64,000 nt of DNA from Dromiciops gliroides (GCF_019393635.1 NC_057861.1:58140532-58204531), one strand, 5' to 3'. Counted from the stretch's first letter, positions 23,924-33,794 are shown. The notes: generated from the letters alone by a model not told the origin. Numbers and translations: made by a program.

Positions 23924-23936
23924 CATCCATCCATCT
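23587..23936. repeat. compound satellite: (TCCTA)27, (TCCCA)n, (ATCT)n
   Basis: 27 perfect TCCTA units at 23591-23725, then 21 TCCCA units with one TCCTA at 23731-23735 (23726-23835), one TCCTA, three TATCATC-type transition units, an (ATCT)n tract to about 23921, and a few ATCC. The sharp one-base unit switch suggests two expansion phases. The 143-codon open frame across it is an artefact of the repeat. Confidence 0.98.
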
Positions 23937-24169
23937 AATGATGGATGAATTTTATATGTTGTTCATCCATCTCCCTATAAGATTCATAAATGTTAGACAA
24001 CAAAAAAGTTATTGAAGCAACATTAGATTCAAGAGAAATATCGATGAAGGATTAGAACTATAGAAATGGATAGAATCATCATGATGGATGAAATTAAAAG
24101 GCAAAAACTACATATAAAGCCAATTGTCCTCCATTCTATACTTGAGTAATGATTTCTTTAAAAAACTCA
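23937..24169. other. no recognised feature
   Basis: AT-rich flank of the satellite; no family or exon recognised. Confidence 0.3.
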
Positions 24170-24425
24170 GGTATAGAACTTAACATTTAACCCTCCTGTT
24201 GGAGAATGGCTAAGTAAATTGTGGTATCTCAATGTAATAGAATGTTATTGTTCCCTAAAAATGACAAATAGGTAAAATACAAAGACATAGGCAAATGCTT
24301 ATATGATGTGATACTGAATGAATAAATTAGAACAATATATAAATTGGCTAGGATAGAAATGAGAACATTAGAACCAGTTATTATTTTATTTCCAGATTTT
24401 AAAATTAAAATATAGTCAGATTTTG
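24170..24425 (+). repeat. L1 LINE 3' region remnant
   Basis: gagaatggctaagtaaattg, tcaatgtaatagaatgttat. Same order as the L1 ends at 35480 and 46200. Diverged. Confidence 0.5.
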
Positions 24426-24485
24426 TATGTTTATTTGGGATTTTATTCCTCATTTTGCTTTCTGCTTTCCTCTAGTCGTCCTTTA

Positions 24486-24955
24486 ATGCCTCATCAAGTT
24501 ATAGAGGTAACCCTGGGCTCTTGAAGGCTATACCAGCAGAACTGGAGCTCTGTTTAATTGTCGGTCTGGTAACTCACTATATGTAAGGATCAGCCTAGCT
24601 AAGTTTGCGGATGATCATTACTATAGGGTTGATCATAAGAAGATGAATGTTTTAAGCTATAGTAACTCACCCAGACTCTATTAGGTTGTGGAGGGAGGGG
24701 CTACTATCTGAATTAATCAAGAGAGCATGCACATTAATGAAATCATGATGCTTTTAAGTGTCGAATTGTATAATTGTTAATTCTATTGGTTATATTTACC
24801 AAGATGGTTATTAGAGTTCATTATAAAAACATTTTTTCAAAGTGAAGGATGCAATTTCACAAAGCTAATTTTTAAAAATTAATCTTTATTATTTTAAAGA
24901 GAGAATAAAGATTTGATAAGGACAATCAGGTATCAGGGAGTCACTCTCTCTTAAT
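24486..24955. repeat. unclassified repeat, related to 27670-27790
   Basis: gcctcatcaagttatagagg...cttgaaggctataccagc resembles 27674-27735 (gcctcattacggcagggaag...cttgaaggctttgacagcc). The similarity to a second site is the only evidence that this is a repeat. Confidence 0.35.
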
Positions 24956-25025
24956 GCCAGTCATTTAGTCAGTAAACATTTCTTAAGCACCTAGGATATG
25001 TTTGCACAGTGTTAGCTGGGTGTGT
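24956..25025 (-). repeat. L2-like LINE 3' end fragment
   Basis: gtcagtaaacatttcttaag and cacctaggatatgtttgcac follow the complement of the L2 3' terminus. Confidence 0.5.
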
Positions 25026-25109
25026 CTCTATTATATTTAAATAACATTGCTTTAAGTAACAGGCTACATATTGGAAATGATCGGGGAACAAATGCTAGCA
25101 CTTGCAAGA

Positions 25110-25465
25110 TAATGAATGTGGTTTACTGGAAAGAGCCCTAGATTTGGAATAAAGAAATCTAAGTTAAAAATCCCAGCTCTCTTACTGTGTGAACTTTAAA
25201 AGTAAGTCATGGGGCAGCTAGATGGCACAGTGGATGGAGCACCAGCCCTAGAGTCAGGAGTGCCTGAGTTCAAATCTGACCTCAGACACTTAACACTTAC
25301 TAGCTGTGTGACCCTGGGCAAGTCACTTAATCCCAATTGCCTCACTAAAAAAAGAAAAAAAGAAAAGTAAGTCACTTTACTTTTTCTGGGCTTCAGTTTC
25401 CATAAGTAAAGTGAGGGATTGGATTGGATGACCCATTATGGCTCTAAACTTTTGATCCTAAGAAT
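25110..25465 (+). repeat. MIR-like SINE split by WSINE1
   Basis: Left part: ctggaaagagccctagattt and ctctcttactgtgtgaac. Right part: ctgggcttcagtttccataa and ggattggattggatgaccc. The WSINE1 at 25211-25362 sits between them. Confidence 0.65.
25211..25362 (+). repeat. WSINE1-type SINE, subtype B
   Basis: Complete. gagtcagg, ttaacacttac, ccaattgcctcac. TSD aaaagtaagtca exact, ending at 25374 on the right. Confidence 0.95.
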
Positions 25466-25745
25466 GGGAAGGTGGGTCTCCCAGATCAGTGATAAGAAGG
25501 TTCTCCAATTGGTTGTACCATAGATGATAATGCTTCAATAGTTCAAGGATTCATGAGTTCATTGGCAATTGGCGTGGCCACTCCCTCCACTGATACAGCT
25601 CATGGCCATGTTTTAATAGACTTTGTGAGTTACTGTGGCCAAAACAATTCATCATCAACCATGTTGTGAAGATGATGTCTCTGAATTTAGGCTGGTCCTC
25701 GTATAGCAAAGGATTTATCATTAGAACACACCTAAAGATTTTCTA

Positions 25746-25898
25746 GGGGGCAGCCAGGTGGTGCAGTGGATAAAACACCAGCCCTGGATTCAGGAGGACC
25801 TGAGGTCAAATGTGACCACAGACACTTGATACTTACTAGCTGTCACAGCTAGTGACACCTGGGCAAGTCACTTAACCCTCATTGCCTCACAGAAGAAC
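25746..25898 (+). repeat. WSINE1-type SINE, rearranged middle
   Basis: Head and tail are normal with TSD gattttctag. Near 25838-25857 the usual gctgtgtgacc is replaced by tagctgtcacagctagtgac, a small inverted duplication. Confidence 0.93.
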
Positions 25899-25997
25899 GA
25901 TTTTCTAGCTGGCTAGAATCTGCTAGAATTTGCCTTCTATAGACATGATTTTGGAAGGTCCAAAATTAACTAGAGGACATTGCCTACCCTATGTAAT

Positions 25998-26250
25998 AAG
26001 TGGTTAGATGGTGCAGTGGATAGAGCATTGGGCCTAGAATCGGGAAGACTTATTTTTTTATTTAAAATCTAGCCTCAGACACTTACTAGCTATGTGACCC
26101 TGGGTGAATCACTTCACCCCCTTGGTCTCAGTTTCCTCATCTGTAAAATGAACTGGAGAAGGAAATGGCAAACCACTTCAGTATCTTTGCCAAGAAAACC
26201 CCAAATAGGGTTATGAAAAGTCAAATACAACTGAACGACAACAAAACCCT
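25998..26250 (+). repeat. MAR1-type SINE, full length, head-first orientation
   Basis: tggttagatggtgcagtgga, acacttactagctatgtgac, cagtttcctcatctgtaaaa, ggcaaaccacttcagtatct, ending near gaacgacaacaaaac. It shows directly that MAR1 and WSINE1 share the head and differ at the 3' half. Confidence 0.88.
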
Positions 26251-26259
26251 TAATAATGC

Positions 26260-27100
26260 AGAGTTATTTTGCTATTGTGATGAATCCAGAGTCTCATCAG
26301 TATGGGATAGGCATGCTTTTTCCTGGGGTAAGTATATACTACTGCTCCAAGTTTTCTTATCCTCTGTGTGATTTGATAATTTATGGCTATTAATTAGTGC
26401 AATGCTTTCTTTGACCTTATTTTCTGGTCATATATATCTTTAATGATGTATTTTGTGGCACACTTCACTGGTGAAGATCACTAGTTATGTGCTGCAGCTT
26501 CTTCATACCCACCATATGTCTCTCCATTGTTCTTTGGATTACTTGTGATTTTGATACTTCTGAGATTTTGGTGGTCCTTTTTTCCCTCACCATTTATCTT
26601 AACCAGGATAAATTACTTTTAAAAATACAGGCATTGGTAATGGGAACAACTCAAGATATTGGAAATTAGGTTAAATTTTCCTTATGTGATGCAGCCTACT
26701 CCTTTCTTGCTAGTGAGTTCTGGGTTAACCCATTGTCCATTCATGCTGGTCTTAGATTAGACAATGTGCTACCCATTCTACTGCATATTGTAATTGGAAC
26801 AATATACATTCTCCATCTTCTTGGTGGTTTTGATATGGTTTTTCTTGTTGAAGAAAACCATTCTCAGTCTTCAACTGATCTCGTTGAAGAGGCCATGTAT
26901 TGTCACCAGGCTCAGTGGAATCAGCACATTGTCATCTGCAAGGAGGAACATCTAGACAATTTCACTATCTATAGGGAACATCTTCCATTTGAGTCTGTTC
27001 TTCTTGCCTGTATCAAATACCTTTAATGAGCAACTGTTTCTTTTTTTAATGCCTTGCTTGATAGTGCTGTGATGCTTAATGATAAAATAAAATTGGTTCT
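26260..27100 (-). repeat. RTE-like LINE remnant, reverse-transcriptase palm to thumb
   Basis: Minus strand: near 27000-26880 it reads KVFDTGKKNRLKWKMFP and MFLLADDNVLIPLSL, containing the reverse-transcriptase catalytic ADD box. Near 26545-26500 it reads VIQRTMERHMVGM, matching the QRAMERRMLGI-type block of RTE-like elements. Stops and shifts are frequent. The missing C-terminal end (WAGHV block) is found at 22985-23475 in the same orientation. Confidence 0.62.
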
Positions 27101-27292
27101 CTGGTTTTCAAATAAGCAAAAGAGAAAATACAACTCCATCTTGGTATCATTTGTTAGTGATAAAGCTACATAAAAGCAATTGAATTCATGCAAGAACATC
27201 TGTTACTTTTGAAATGAACCCTTATGTATATATGAATTATAATGAAAGGCAGAGACCTCAGAAACAAATTTAGAAATTAAAAGGGGGAAATC

Positions 27293-27594
27293 TGTCAACG
27301 TCATGCTCCTCCCTTCTCTCCCAAATCCCCAAACCATCTCATCCAACTCCACCCTTATTCCCCAAACTCATGCAGTATTGCAATCTTTTAATGTTGCCAT
27401 AACTCTCTAGGCACATCCAAGCAGCCAATTAGTGCTGACATCTCTCAGCACCCTCGTCTCTGAACATCTGTTCTAGCTCCATTACTGCTATCTCTCATCA
27501 TTGCTCACCACTGGCAAGCCTCAGCCGACTTAGCTCTGCTGACAAAACCACAAACATTTCAAGTTCTATAGAATAAACTTCTCTTCCTGTTACA
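27293..27594 (+). repeat. candidate LTR with polypurine tract
   Basis: The block starts tgtcaacg and ends tgttaca, and it is directly preceded by the purine run aaaagggggaaa, like a retroviral polypurine tract. An aataaa lies at 27572-27577. Only about 17 bp separate that signal from the end, short for a normal R-U5. No second copy or internal gene was seen, so this is a tentative call. Confidence 0.35.
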
Positions 27595-27669
27595 TTGTTT
27601 TGTTCCTCCTATTTTTTTTTCATATACATTTATTGATCCTACTGTGTGTACCCATGACAAAAGACTTCC

Positions 27670-27790
27670 CTTGATGCCTCATTACGGCAGGGAAGTGACC
27701 TTAAGTTCTTGAAGGCTTTGACAGCCAAGTAAAAGTTAGATCAGTTTTACCCACTGGAAAGACTTTGAACCTTAGACTTCACTCACATAG
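27670..27790. repeat. unclassified repeat, related to 24486
   Basis: Shares gcctcat...ttcttgaaggct with 24490-24540. Too short to class. Confidence 0.3.
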
Positions 27791-27837
27791 CATTTGTATT
27801 ATCATGTGTTACATTGCTTCTTCTTCCTCCTCTTCAC

Positions 27838-27897
27838 ACAGGTTGAGTCACTTGCTCAGGGTCATACATCTAGTAAGTATCTGAGACTATATTTCAA
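27838..27897 (-). repeat. WSINE1/MAR1-type SINE fragment
   Basis: gttgagtcacttgctcaggg, tcatacatctagtaagtatc. Core only, both ends missing. Confidence 0.5.
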
Positions 27898-27944
27898 GTG
27901 TAACATTTTTATATAATTATTTATTCATTTTAAGGCTGGGGTAA

Positions 27945-28700
27945 TGGCCCCTCAGGTCTATGTAGTTCTTGCCTCTGCTACTTTAGGGAATTTATAGTAA
28001 AAGAAAAGTTAGGAACACTGTCATAGGGGCAGCTAGGTAGTGCAGTGGATAAAGCAAAGGCCCTGGATTCAGAAGGACCTGAGTTCAAATATGACCTCAG
28101 ACACTTGACACTTACAAGCTATGTGACCCTGGGCAAGTCACTTAACTCTCATTGCCCCAGCCAGGAAAAAAAAAAAAGGAACACCATCACAATGACTCTG
28201 AGTCCCCAATTAAGAACTTTCTTAACATTCAGGCAGATGTTTGGTTCTCTTGCCTAATTTACATTTATATTTATCTTTTGGTAAATACTAATCTCTTTAT
28301 AATTAAGTAAAAATTCAGATTACTGGAAAGATTTTGGGAACAGAAGCAGCAATATATTATGGTTTCTGTTAGTAAGACAGGCACTGGGAGGCAAAATTGG
28401 AGAAAAAGAAGTCCTTGAGGAAGTGAGTTTCAACTGGTGACATTAGTGAGTCTGCTGATTGGAGATGCCAATAAGGCCAATAGCCTTACCTTCCATAGCT
28501 CAGTCCTACTTTCTCTTTCTCCTTTTTCTGGTTGTTCCTGTACTGCTGGTTTTCTTGCTTGGCTAACATTCTCTCCACTCTTTCCTGACAGTGCATGCAC
28601 AGCCCATATAGGCTCTTGATATCTCTCTTTGGTTCTAAACTGGAGCCTCCTTTTATGCAAGGTCCTCAGGCTGTGACCAAGTCCCTTAAAGAGTTCCTGT
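27945..28700. repeat. unclassified repeat, copy 1 (pair with 42165-43165)
   Basis: Shared blocks with the second copy, same order: gcctctgctactttaggg / cctctgctgctttttaaa; ccccaattaagaac / ccccaattaggaaa; aacattcaggcagatgtttg / aacattcaggcagaggttaa; gaagtgagtttcaactggt; agatgccaata(a/g)g; cccttaaagagttcc / cccttaaagaactcc. No coding frame. It could be an LTR, but I see no defined ends. Confidence 0.5.
28026..28176 (+). repeat. WSINE1-type SINE, subtype A
   Basis: Complete. TSD aggaacac(t/c)(g/a)tca. It interrupts copy 1 of the unclassified repeat. Confidence 0.94.
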
Positions 28701-28889
28701 CACACCTAATTGAAATTACTTTATTTATTCAGGAAGATGTTTAAAGGCCTTGTTTATACCTTTATATAATGTGTCCAGATGTGTCCTCACCTGATAAATT
28801 AATTAGGGTTTAGCATCTTGACATTTACTTTGAACAGCACAGGGTCATTTGATTGATTTATTTCCTCAACCTCAACCCTACACAAGTCA

Positions 28890-28970
28890 GCAAGATCTCC
28901 TATTACATTACCTTCTACATGCCAAACACTATGTGAGGTGCTGAGGATTGAAAGCAAAAAAATGAAACAG
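28890..28970 (-). repeat. L2-like LINE 3' end fragment
   Basis: ctacatgccaaacactatgt, gaggtgctgaggattgaaag. Complement of the L2 terminus. Confidence 0.5.
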
Positions 28971-29013
28971 TTGTATATGTGATTTTATCCAAGTATTTGA
29001 TGGGATATCCTAT

Positions 29014-29805
29014 TGTGGGCATTAAATTAGCCTCAGGCTCCCCTAGCAGAGCTGGCACCCCTCCAGCTCCATTTCAGCTTGCAGGGAAGCCTCTGAGCCG
29101 GGCTAAACTGCACAGACAAAACCCCAAGCCACGGGTGTGGCATGGCGTGGCCCTTCGCACAGCGGAAAGGCCCAGCTGTGGGTTCTCAGAGCGCGGGGCT
29201 CAGCCAGCTCTGGGGGCGGCGAGCCTGGGTTTCACCTGGGAGAGCAGGTTAATAAAAAGGGAGCTGACAGGAGAGAGGGGAGAGATGGTACAGAGGGAAT
29301 GGAGAAAGTGCTACAATACAGAGAAGGTAGAGACACTGAGGGGGGTGGACAGACAAAGGAAGGAGCCTAATGCAGTAAGGGGCTTTTCAGGGTTCAGCGA
29401 CAGTGCAGAGAGGGAAGTTAGACGAAAAGGGGAGACGCTAGAAGAAGGTCAGTTGGTACCGAGACGCTAAGAAAGTTGCGGGCATGGCAAAGATTAATAA
29501 GCACAAGCGGTGACAGCAGACAGACATGCTGGAAAGCACTCAGGTCGTACATTTTATTTTCCCGTATTCTTAATTTTAAATTAAATAAACCCTCTGCTGT
29601 TAAATTGGAAGAGCCTTCTTAATCTTTTGCTTATCAATTTAGGAGTGGAGCAGTGTGGAGAAATTTTTTAAATGGCTCATACTAAATTAATAGCAGTCAG
29701 ATAGCCAGTCAGTCAAAAGTCCCCAGATTAGTCCTCCAGTTAGATAAGCCGCCCCCCCCCCCCGCAGTCAGTTTTAGCCCCAAGTTAGTTAAAAATATTT
29801 TTACA
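29014..29805 (+). mobile_element. solo LTR of an endogenous retrovirus-like element
   Basis: Starts TGTGGG and ends TTTTTACA, the TG...CA form of LTR ends. 4-bp flanks CTAT lie at 29010-29013 and 29806-29809. The 3' half matches 48540-48810: cattttatttt(c)cc(t/c)gtattc, an aaataaac polyadenylation-type word, cttatcaattt(a/t)gg, taatagcagtcagatagc and agtccccagattagtc. Homology ends at the same CA in both copies. The 5' half (U3) is GC-richer and diverged. No internal viral genes are attached. Confidence 0.68.
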
Positions 29806-29819
29806 CTATGATGCTCTTA

Positions 29820-30855
29820 TTGAAAGGATGGAGGGTTAGATAATCATTTGAGAAATATTTGATTAATAGATTTAGAACTATTTGGATTAACCACATACAA
29901 AGAGTAATCATTAATGATTCAGTATCTGTTTGCAAGGAGGTAACAAGTGGAGTGCCCCACATATCTGTTCTTGTCCCATATATTTAAAAATTTTATCAAT
30001 GATTTAGGTGAATGCAGAGATGATATAGTCTTGTCAAATTTGCAGACGACAGCAAATCGTGAGGGACAGCTAAGACACTTTGCAGACTAGAAAACTGGGC
30101 TGAATCTGAAAAGATGAAACTTAATAGGGATAAATATGAAGCCTTACACTTGGGTTCAAGAAATGGACTTCACAAATATAAGATGAGGAGACATAATTAA
30201 ATAACAATTTGTTTGTAAAAGATCTGGGATTTTAGTGGATTACCAGTTTCATTTGAATCAGTAGAGTGATATGGCAGCCAAGAAAGCTATTGGGATTTTC
30301 AGCTTCATTAAGAGCCTCTAGGTTTCCAAGAATAAGGAGGGGAGAATCCCACTTGCTCCTTGCCCTGGACAGTCCCCATTGGGAGTATCATGTTCAGTTA
30401 CAGGCACCACATTTTAGGAAGGACATCGATAAGCTGGAGAGAGGGTGCAGAAGGCAATAGCCAGGATAATGAAGGGCCTGTCGTCATATAAGGGTCAATT
30501 AAAACAGCTGGGGTTGTTAACTCTGGAGAAAAGAAGGTACAGTGGGGAAATGATAGCTATACTTGAGAATTTGAAACAATGCCATGTGGAGGGGGTGGGT
30601 GGGGGTTAGATTTGTTCTTTTTGGCTCCAAGGGGCAGAATTAGGGATAATGGATAGAATTTGCAAAAAAAGACACATTTAACCTAGATATTAGGGAAAAC
30701 TTCCTAATAATTAGAGCTATCTAAAAGTTTAATGGTTTGCCATAGGAAGTAGCAAGTTTCTCCCTCCTTGGAAGTCTAGATGGTCATTCATTGGGTGTGC
30801 CATAGTGAAGTTTCTTTGGAGGGTATGGACAATTGGACTAAATAGCTGATCATGA
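29820..30855 (+). repeat. CR1/L3-like LINE, end of ORF2 and 3' UTR
   Basis: 29935-30060 reads EVTSGVPHISVLVPYIF then FINDLGE, matching the SGVPQGSVLGP...FINDL block before the reverse-transcriptase catalytic site. It continues through ttacaggcaccacattttag and tgatagctatacttgag to a 3' UTR with ggacaattggactaaatagc. The catalytic block is decayed. Confidence 0.72.
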
Positions 30856-30859
30856 TCCT

Positions 30860-30944
30860 TCTAACTTGGAAATTTTCTTATTCTGGCTGTAAGTTACTTG
30901 TGGTCAGGAATTCCAATTTATCTAACTTCTGTATCTTCCTTATA

Positions 30945-30945
<1 letters not shown>
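30860..30945 (+). repeat. L2-like LINE 3' end fragment
   Basis: ggctgtaagttacttgtggt then tctgtatcttccttatag. Weak L2 3' UTR similarity. Confidence 0.35.

Positions 30946-30946
<1 letters not shown>

Positions 30947-31000
<54 letters not shown>
30947..31000. repeat. (AT)n microsatellite
   Basis: About 27 uninterrupted AT units next to a SINE. Confidence 0.97.
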
Positions 31001-31006
<6 letters not shown>

Positions 31007-31026
31007 ATTATATAATAAATATTTTT

Positions 31027-31173
31027 GTTTGTTTTTTTGTGGGGCAATAAGGGTTAAGTGACTTGCCCAAGGTCACACAGCTAGTAAGTGTCAAGTGTCT
31101 GAGGCCGGATTTGAACTCAGGTCCTCCTGAATCCAGGGCTGGTGCTTTATCCACTGCGCTACCTAGCTGCCCC
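31027..31173 (-). repeat. WSINE1-type SINE, subtype A
   Basis: Complete. 16-bp exact TSD tataataaatattttt at 31011-31026 and 31174-31189. Confidence 0.96.
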
Positions 31174-31189
31174 TATAATAAATATTTTT

Positions 31190-31426
31190 AAAATTAATTC
31201 TAACATAGTCCTAGGCATGGACTGTCTGCTATCCAAGGGTTGTTGGGTTTGTTTGTTTGTTTGTTTGTTTGGCCTCAGTCCAAAGAACATTCACAATCAA
31301 ATTATGACTTTTTTGGCCATGATGCTCATAGCTGTCTTCATGTTTCACTTTGTGAAACAACATGGAGAGATTGCTATCTGCATCAATAGAGGAGGTACTA
31401 ATGCTGATAAACTCCTAAGTATTTCT
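31190..31426. other. no recognised feature
   Basis: Contains (GTTT)n near 31248-31270. No family or gene recognised. Confidence 0.3.
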
Positions 31427-31583
31427 CTTTTTTTCCTTTTTTTGGAGGGGTGAGGCAAGTGGGTTAAGTGACTTGCCCAGGGTCACACAACTAGTAAGTG
31501 TCAAATGTCTGAGGCTGAATTTGAACTCAGGTCCTCCTGACTCCAGGGCCAGTACTCTATCCACTGCACCACCTAGCTGCACC
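31427..31583 (-). repeat. WSINE1-type SINE, mixed subtype
   Basis: gaggcaagtgggttaagtg with gtcaaatg and ctgactccag. Flanks taagtattt / tgagtattt. Confidence 0.9.
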
Positions 31584-31639
31584 GTGAGTATTTCAAAGTA
31601 AATTACCTATATACTCCTGTCCTGGGCTCTGTGGTAAAT

Positions 31640-32020
31640 ACTGTAGGGAACGGTGGAAGAGGCAATGGATAGCTATGATCTCTAGGATCAAACATAAATT
31701 CTGCTGGGCATTCAAAACCATTCACAACCTGGTCTCAGCCTACCTTTGCAATCTTATTCTATATTACTCTGCTTCACCCTCACTATAGTACAGTCAAACT
31801 GTCATACCATCTTCCATCTCCATGCTTTTAGGTTGGCTTCTCCATGCCTGGAACACCCTTCCACACCCCTGTCTCTTAGAATCCCTACTTTACTTCAAGG
31901 CTCAGCCCAATCACCATCTTCTACACAAAGTTCTTCCTGATCTACAGTTATTAATACCTTCCCTGCCCCTAATTTCTATTTTTTGTGTATTCTTGCAATA
32001 TCATTTTATTTCATGCTCTA
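31640..32020 (+). repeat. L2-like LINE 3' part
   Basis: accattcacaacctggtctc, ctccatgcctggaacaccc, tacttcaaggctcagcccaa, aaagttcttcctgatctac. Standard L2 order in plus orientation. Confidence 0.7.
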
Positions 32021-32479
32021 TACAAAAGAACAACTCTTTTTTATGAGAACAAAAAAGCTTACTATCTACTTATATATTTGTACAAAGGAAAAGAAACAGG
32101 AAGAAGAAGAGAGTCATTTTAGTTATTTTTTAAAGTTTTATTTGGATGTACTTCCTATTATGTTAGACCTGGATCAATGAGGTGGAAAAGGGGGAAAAAG
32201 AAATTTTTTTTCTTCTTTAACCTGGGGATTTACAAGATATGTCTTGGAATTTGTCCTATATTCTTGGAATGACAATTTATGGAAACCAGTCTTCTCGTGT
32301 CTCCAATTCTTGATACTAAAGATGTAATAGAAGAGACAGATCACCAGTCAAAGTGGGCCATAAAAGTAGAACACTATAGAAGTAAATTAAGTGCTAAACA
32401 TTTGGAACTTAACTTGTAGGACAATATAATAAAGTGCAATCACTTTTCAAAAAAGGTTATGTTAACAAAGAAGCAAAAT
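32021..32479. other. no recognised feature; may include pseudogene 3' UTR
   Basis: The right side probably includes 3' UTR of the centrin-family retrocopy that follows on the minus strand. No clear boundary is visible. Confidence 0.3.
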
Positions 32480-33130
32480 AAATAAGGGCTGGTCTTTCTC
32501 CATCAAAAATTCTTGTTCACTTATTTCTCCCTCTCTATCACAATCAGTCTAGCCAAGGGAGTCCTGAAGTTCATCATCTGGTAAATTTTCTTCCAATTCC
32601 TTAGCAATCCTTTTAATATTTTTGAGGATCGTGCTTCCTGTGCATATGATGTAATGCATCATCAAATCATTTGAAAGCCTTCAAAGTAACTTTCACACTC
32701 ATCATGGCAAAAAAAACATAAGCCTTTAAAGTTTATGGTGGGGGCAGCTAGGTGGCACAGTAGATGGAGCACTGGCCCTGGAGTCAGGAGGACCTGAGTT
32801 CAAATCTGGCCTCAGACACTTGACACTAGCTCTGTGACCCCAGGCAAGTCACTTAACTCCAATTGCCTCACACAAAAATAAAAATAAATAAATAACAAAC
32901 AAACAAATTAATTAATTAATTTTAAAAAATAAATAAATAAAGTTCATGTTGCCAAATCCTTCTTTGTCAATCTCAGCCATCGTTTAGCAATGTTTTTCTT
33001 TCTTTGGCTCAAGCAGTCATTACAATCATCAGTTCCTTTATATCAGTGCCTTCAGACCCATCAACATCAAATGAGTCAAAGGCCTATTTCATTTCTAGTT
33101 TCTGTCCTTCCATCATCTTTCATATTAGGT
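32480..33130 (-). pseudogene. centrin-family (CETN1/CETN2-like) processed pseudogene
   Basis: Centrins are EF-hand calcium-binding proteins of centrioles and of nucleotide-excision repair. On the minus strand from about 33100 I read, in pieces, EGQKLEMK-stop-AFDSFDVDGSEG then TDIKELMIVMTA (first EF-hand, matching the DADGTGTIDVKEL loop), MAEIDKEGFGNMN (second hand), LKAFK-stop-FDD (third hand), KELEENLPDDELQDSLG-stop and TDCDREGEISEQEFL (fourth hand). No introns are present, several frames are shifted and at least three in-frame stops occur, so it is a dead retrocopy. The N-terminal basic tail is missing beyond 33130. A WSINE1 at 32741-32938 splits it between the second and third hands. CETN2 and CETN1 cannot be told apart from these pieces. 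Confidence 0.82.
32741..32938 (+). repeat. WSINE1-type SINE, mixed subtype, long A/T-rich tail
   Basis: Complete head. gagtcagg and ccaattgcctcac, but ttgacac. Tail of aaataaataa, caaacaaa and attaatta units about 65 bp long. TSD about aaagtttatg / aaagttcatg. Inserted into the centrin-like pseudogene. Confidence 0.93.
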
Positions 33131-33290
33131 CAGTATTTGGTTGATAGATGCAATAGCCTGGGTGGCAGTCGGGGTGGGCAGGAGCCCAATCCCAGACCTG
33201 CTTGGCAGGGCCCCTAAGCCGGTTCCAGGATGCTGCTGCTCCCCTCTCCTCTGAACTATCTTCTGGCTATTTTGTCTATAGTGTACATAT
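33131..33290. other. no recognised feature
   Basis: GC-richer piece (gggtggcagtcggggtgggc). No family or exon recognised. Confidence 0.3.
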
Positions 33291-33430
33291 ATTTGTATGG
33301 ACATGTTGTTTCTTCCAGTTAAATTATAAACTCTCTGAGTACATGGACTCTTCCACTTTTGTCTTTGCATCCTCTGCACCTACCAAAGTTCCTGGTATAT
33401 AGTAGACACTTGTTGACTGATCAATACAAA
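33291..33430 (+). repeat. L2-like LINE 3' end
   Basis: ttaaattataaactctctga, tttgtctttgcatcctctgc, ctggtatatagtagacactt. L2 3' UTR order. Confidence 0.6.
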
Positions 33431-33547
33431 TAAATGTAAACAGAATCCCTCTCTCTGGAGAGCTGTGCAAGGTCACCAACCTTATTCTATCCTCCAGAGC
33501 CATCTGGGTCCAGTGGCAAGCTATACATCAGGATGACTGGAGATGGC

Positions 33548-33666
33548 TCCAATTGTTTAAGGCAATTGAGTTAGCTAGTAAGGGTCAAGTGTCTGAGGCT
33601 GGATTTGAACTCAGGTCCTCTCAACTTCAGGGCCAGTACTCTTTCCATGCACCACCTACCTTCCCC
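33548..33666 (-). repeat. WSINE1-type SINE with internal deletion
   Basis: ggcaattgagttagctagta joins the tail directly to the middle, losing about 27 bp (the gtgacttgcccagggtcac block). Head complement ends accttcccc. Confidence 0.85.
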
Positions 33667-33794
33667 TGGGTGTTTGAAAACAAACACGATTTGAATAAAT
33701 AGAGAGGAATCAGGAAAGGATATTACAGGATTGGGGAACAGGCAGAGCAAAGTTTCAGGGATGGAAATGTGTATACATTATGTTTATAAACAGG

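Noticed and set aside
23587..23936. CRISPR-like array
   Set aside because: The units are 5-bp simple repeats with no spacers, in a vertebrate genome.
23584..24015. 143-codon open frame of repeated YPILS
   Set aside because: A pentamer repeat free of stop codons stays open by chance. There is no coding evidence outside the satellite.
26733..27026. 97-codon plus-strand open frame
   Set aside because: The meaningful reading is on the minus strand, where the RTE-like reverse-transcriptase blocks lie.
28979..29470. 163-codon GC-rich open frame
   Set aside because: It lies wholly in the LTR candidate at 29014-29805, has low-complexity Arg/Glu/Gly composition and no recognisable domain.
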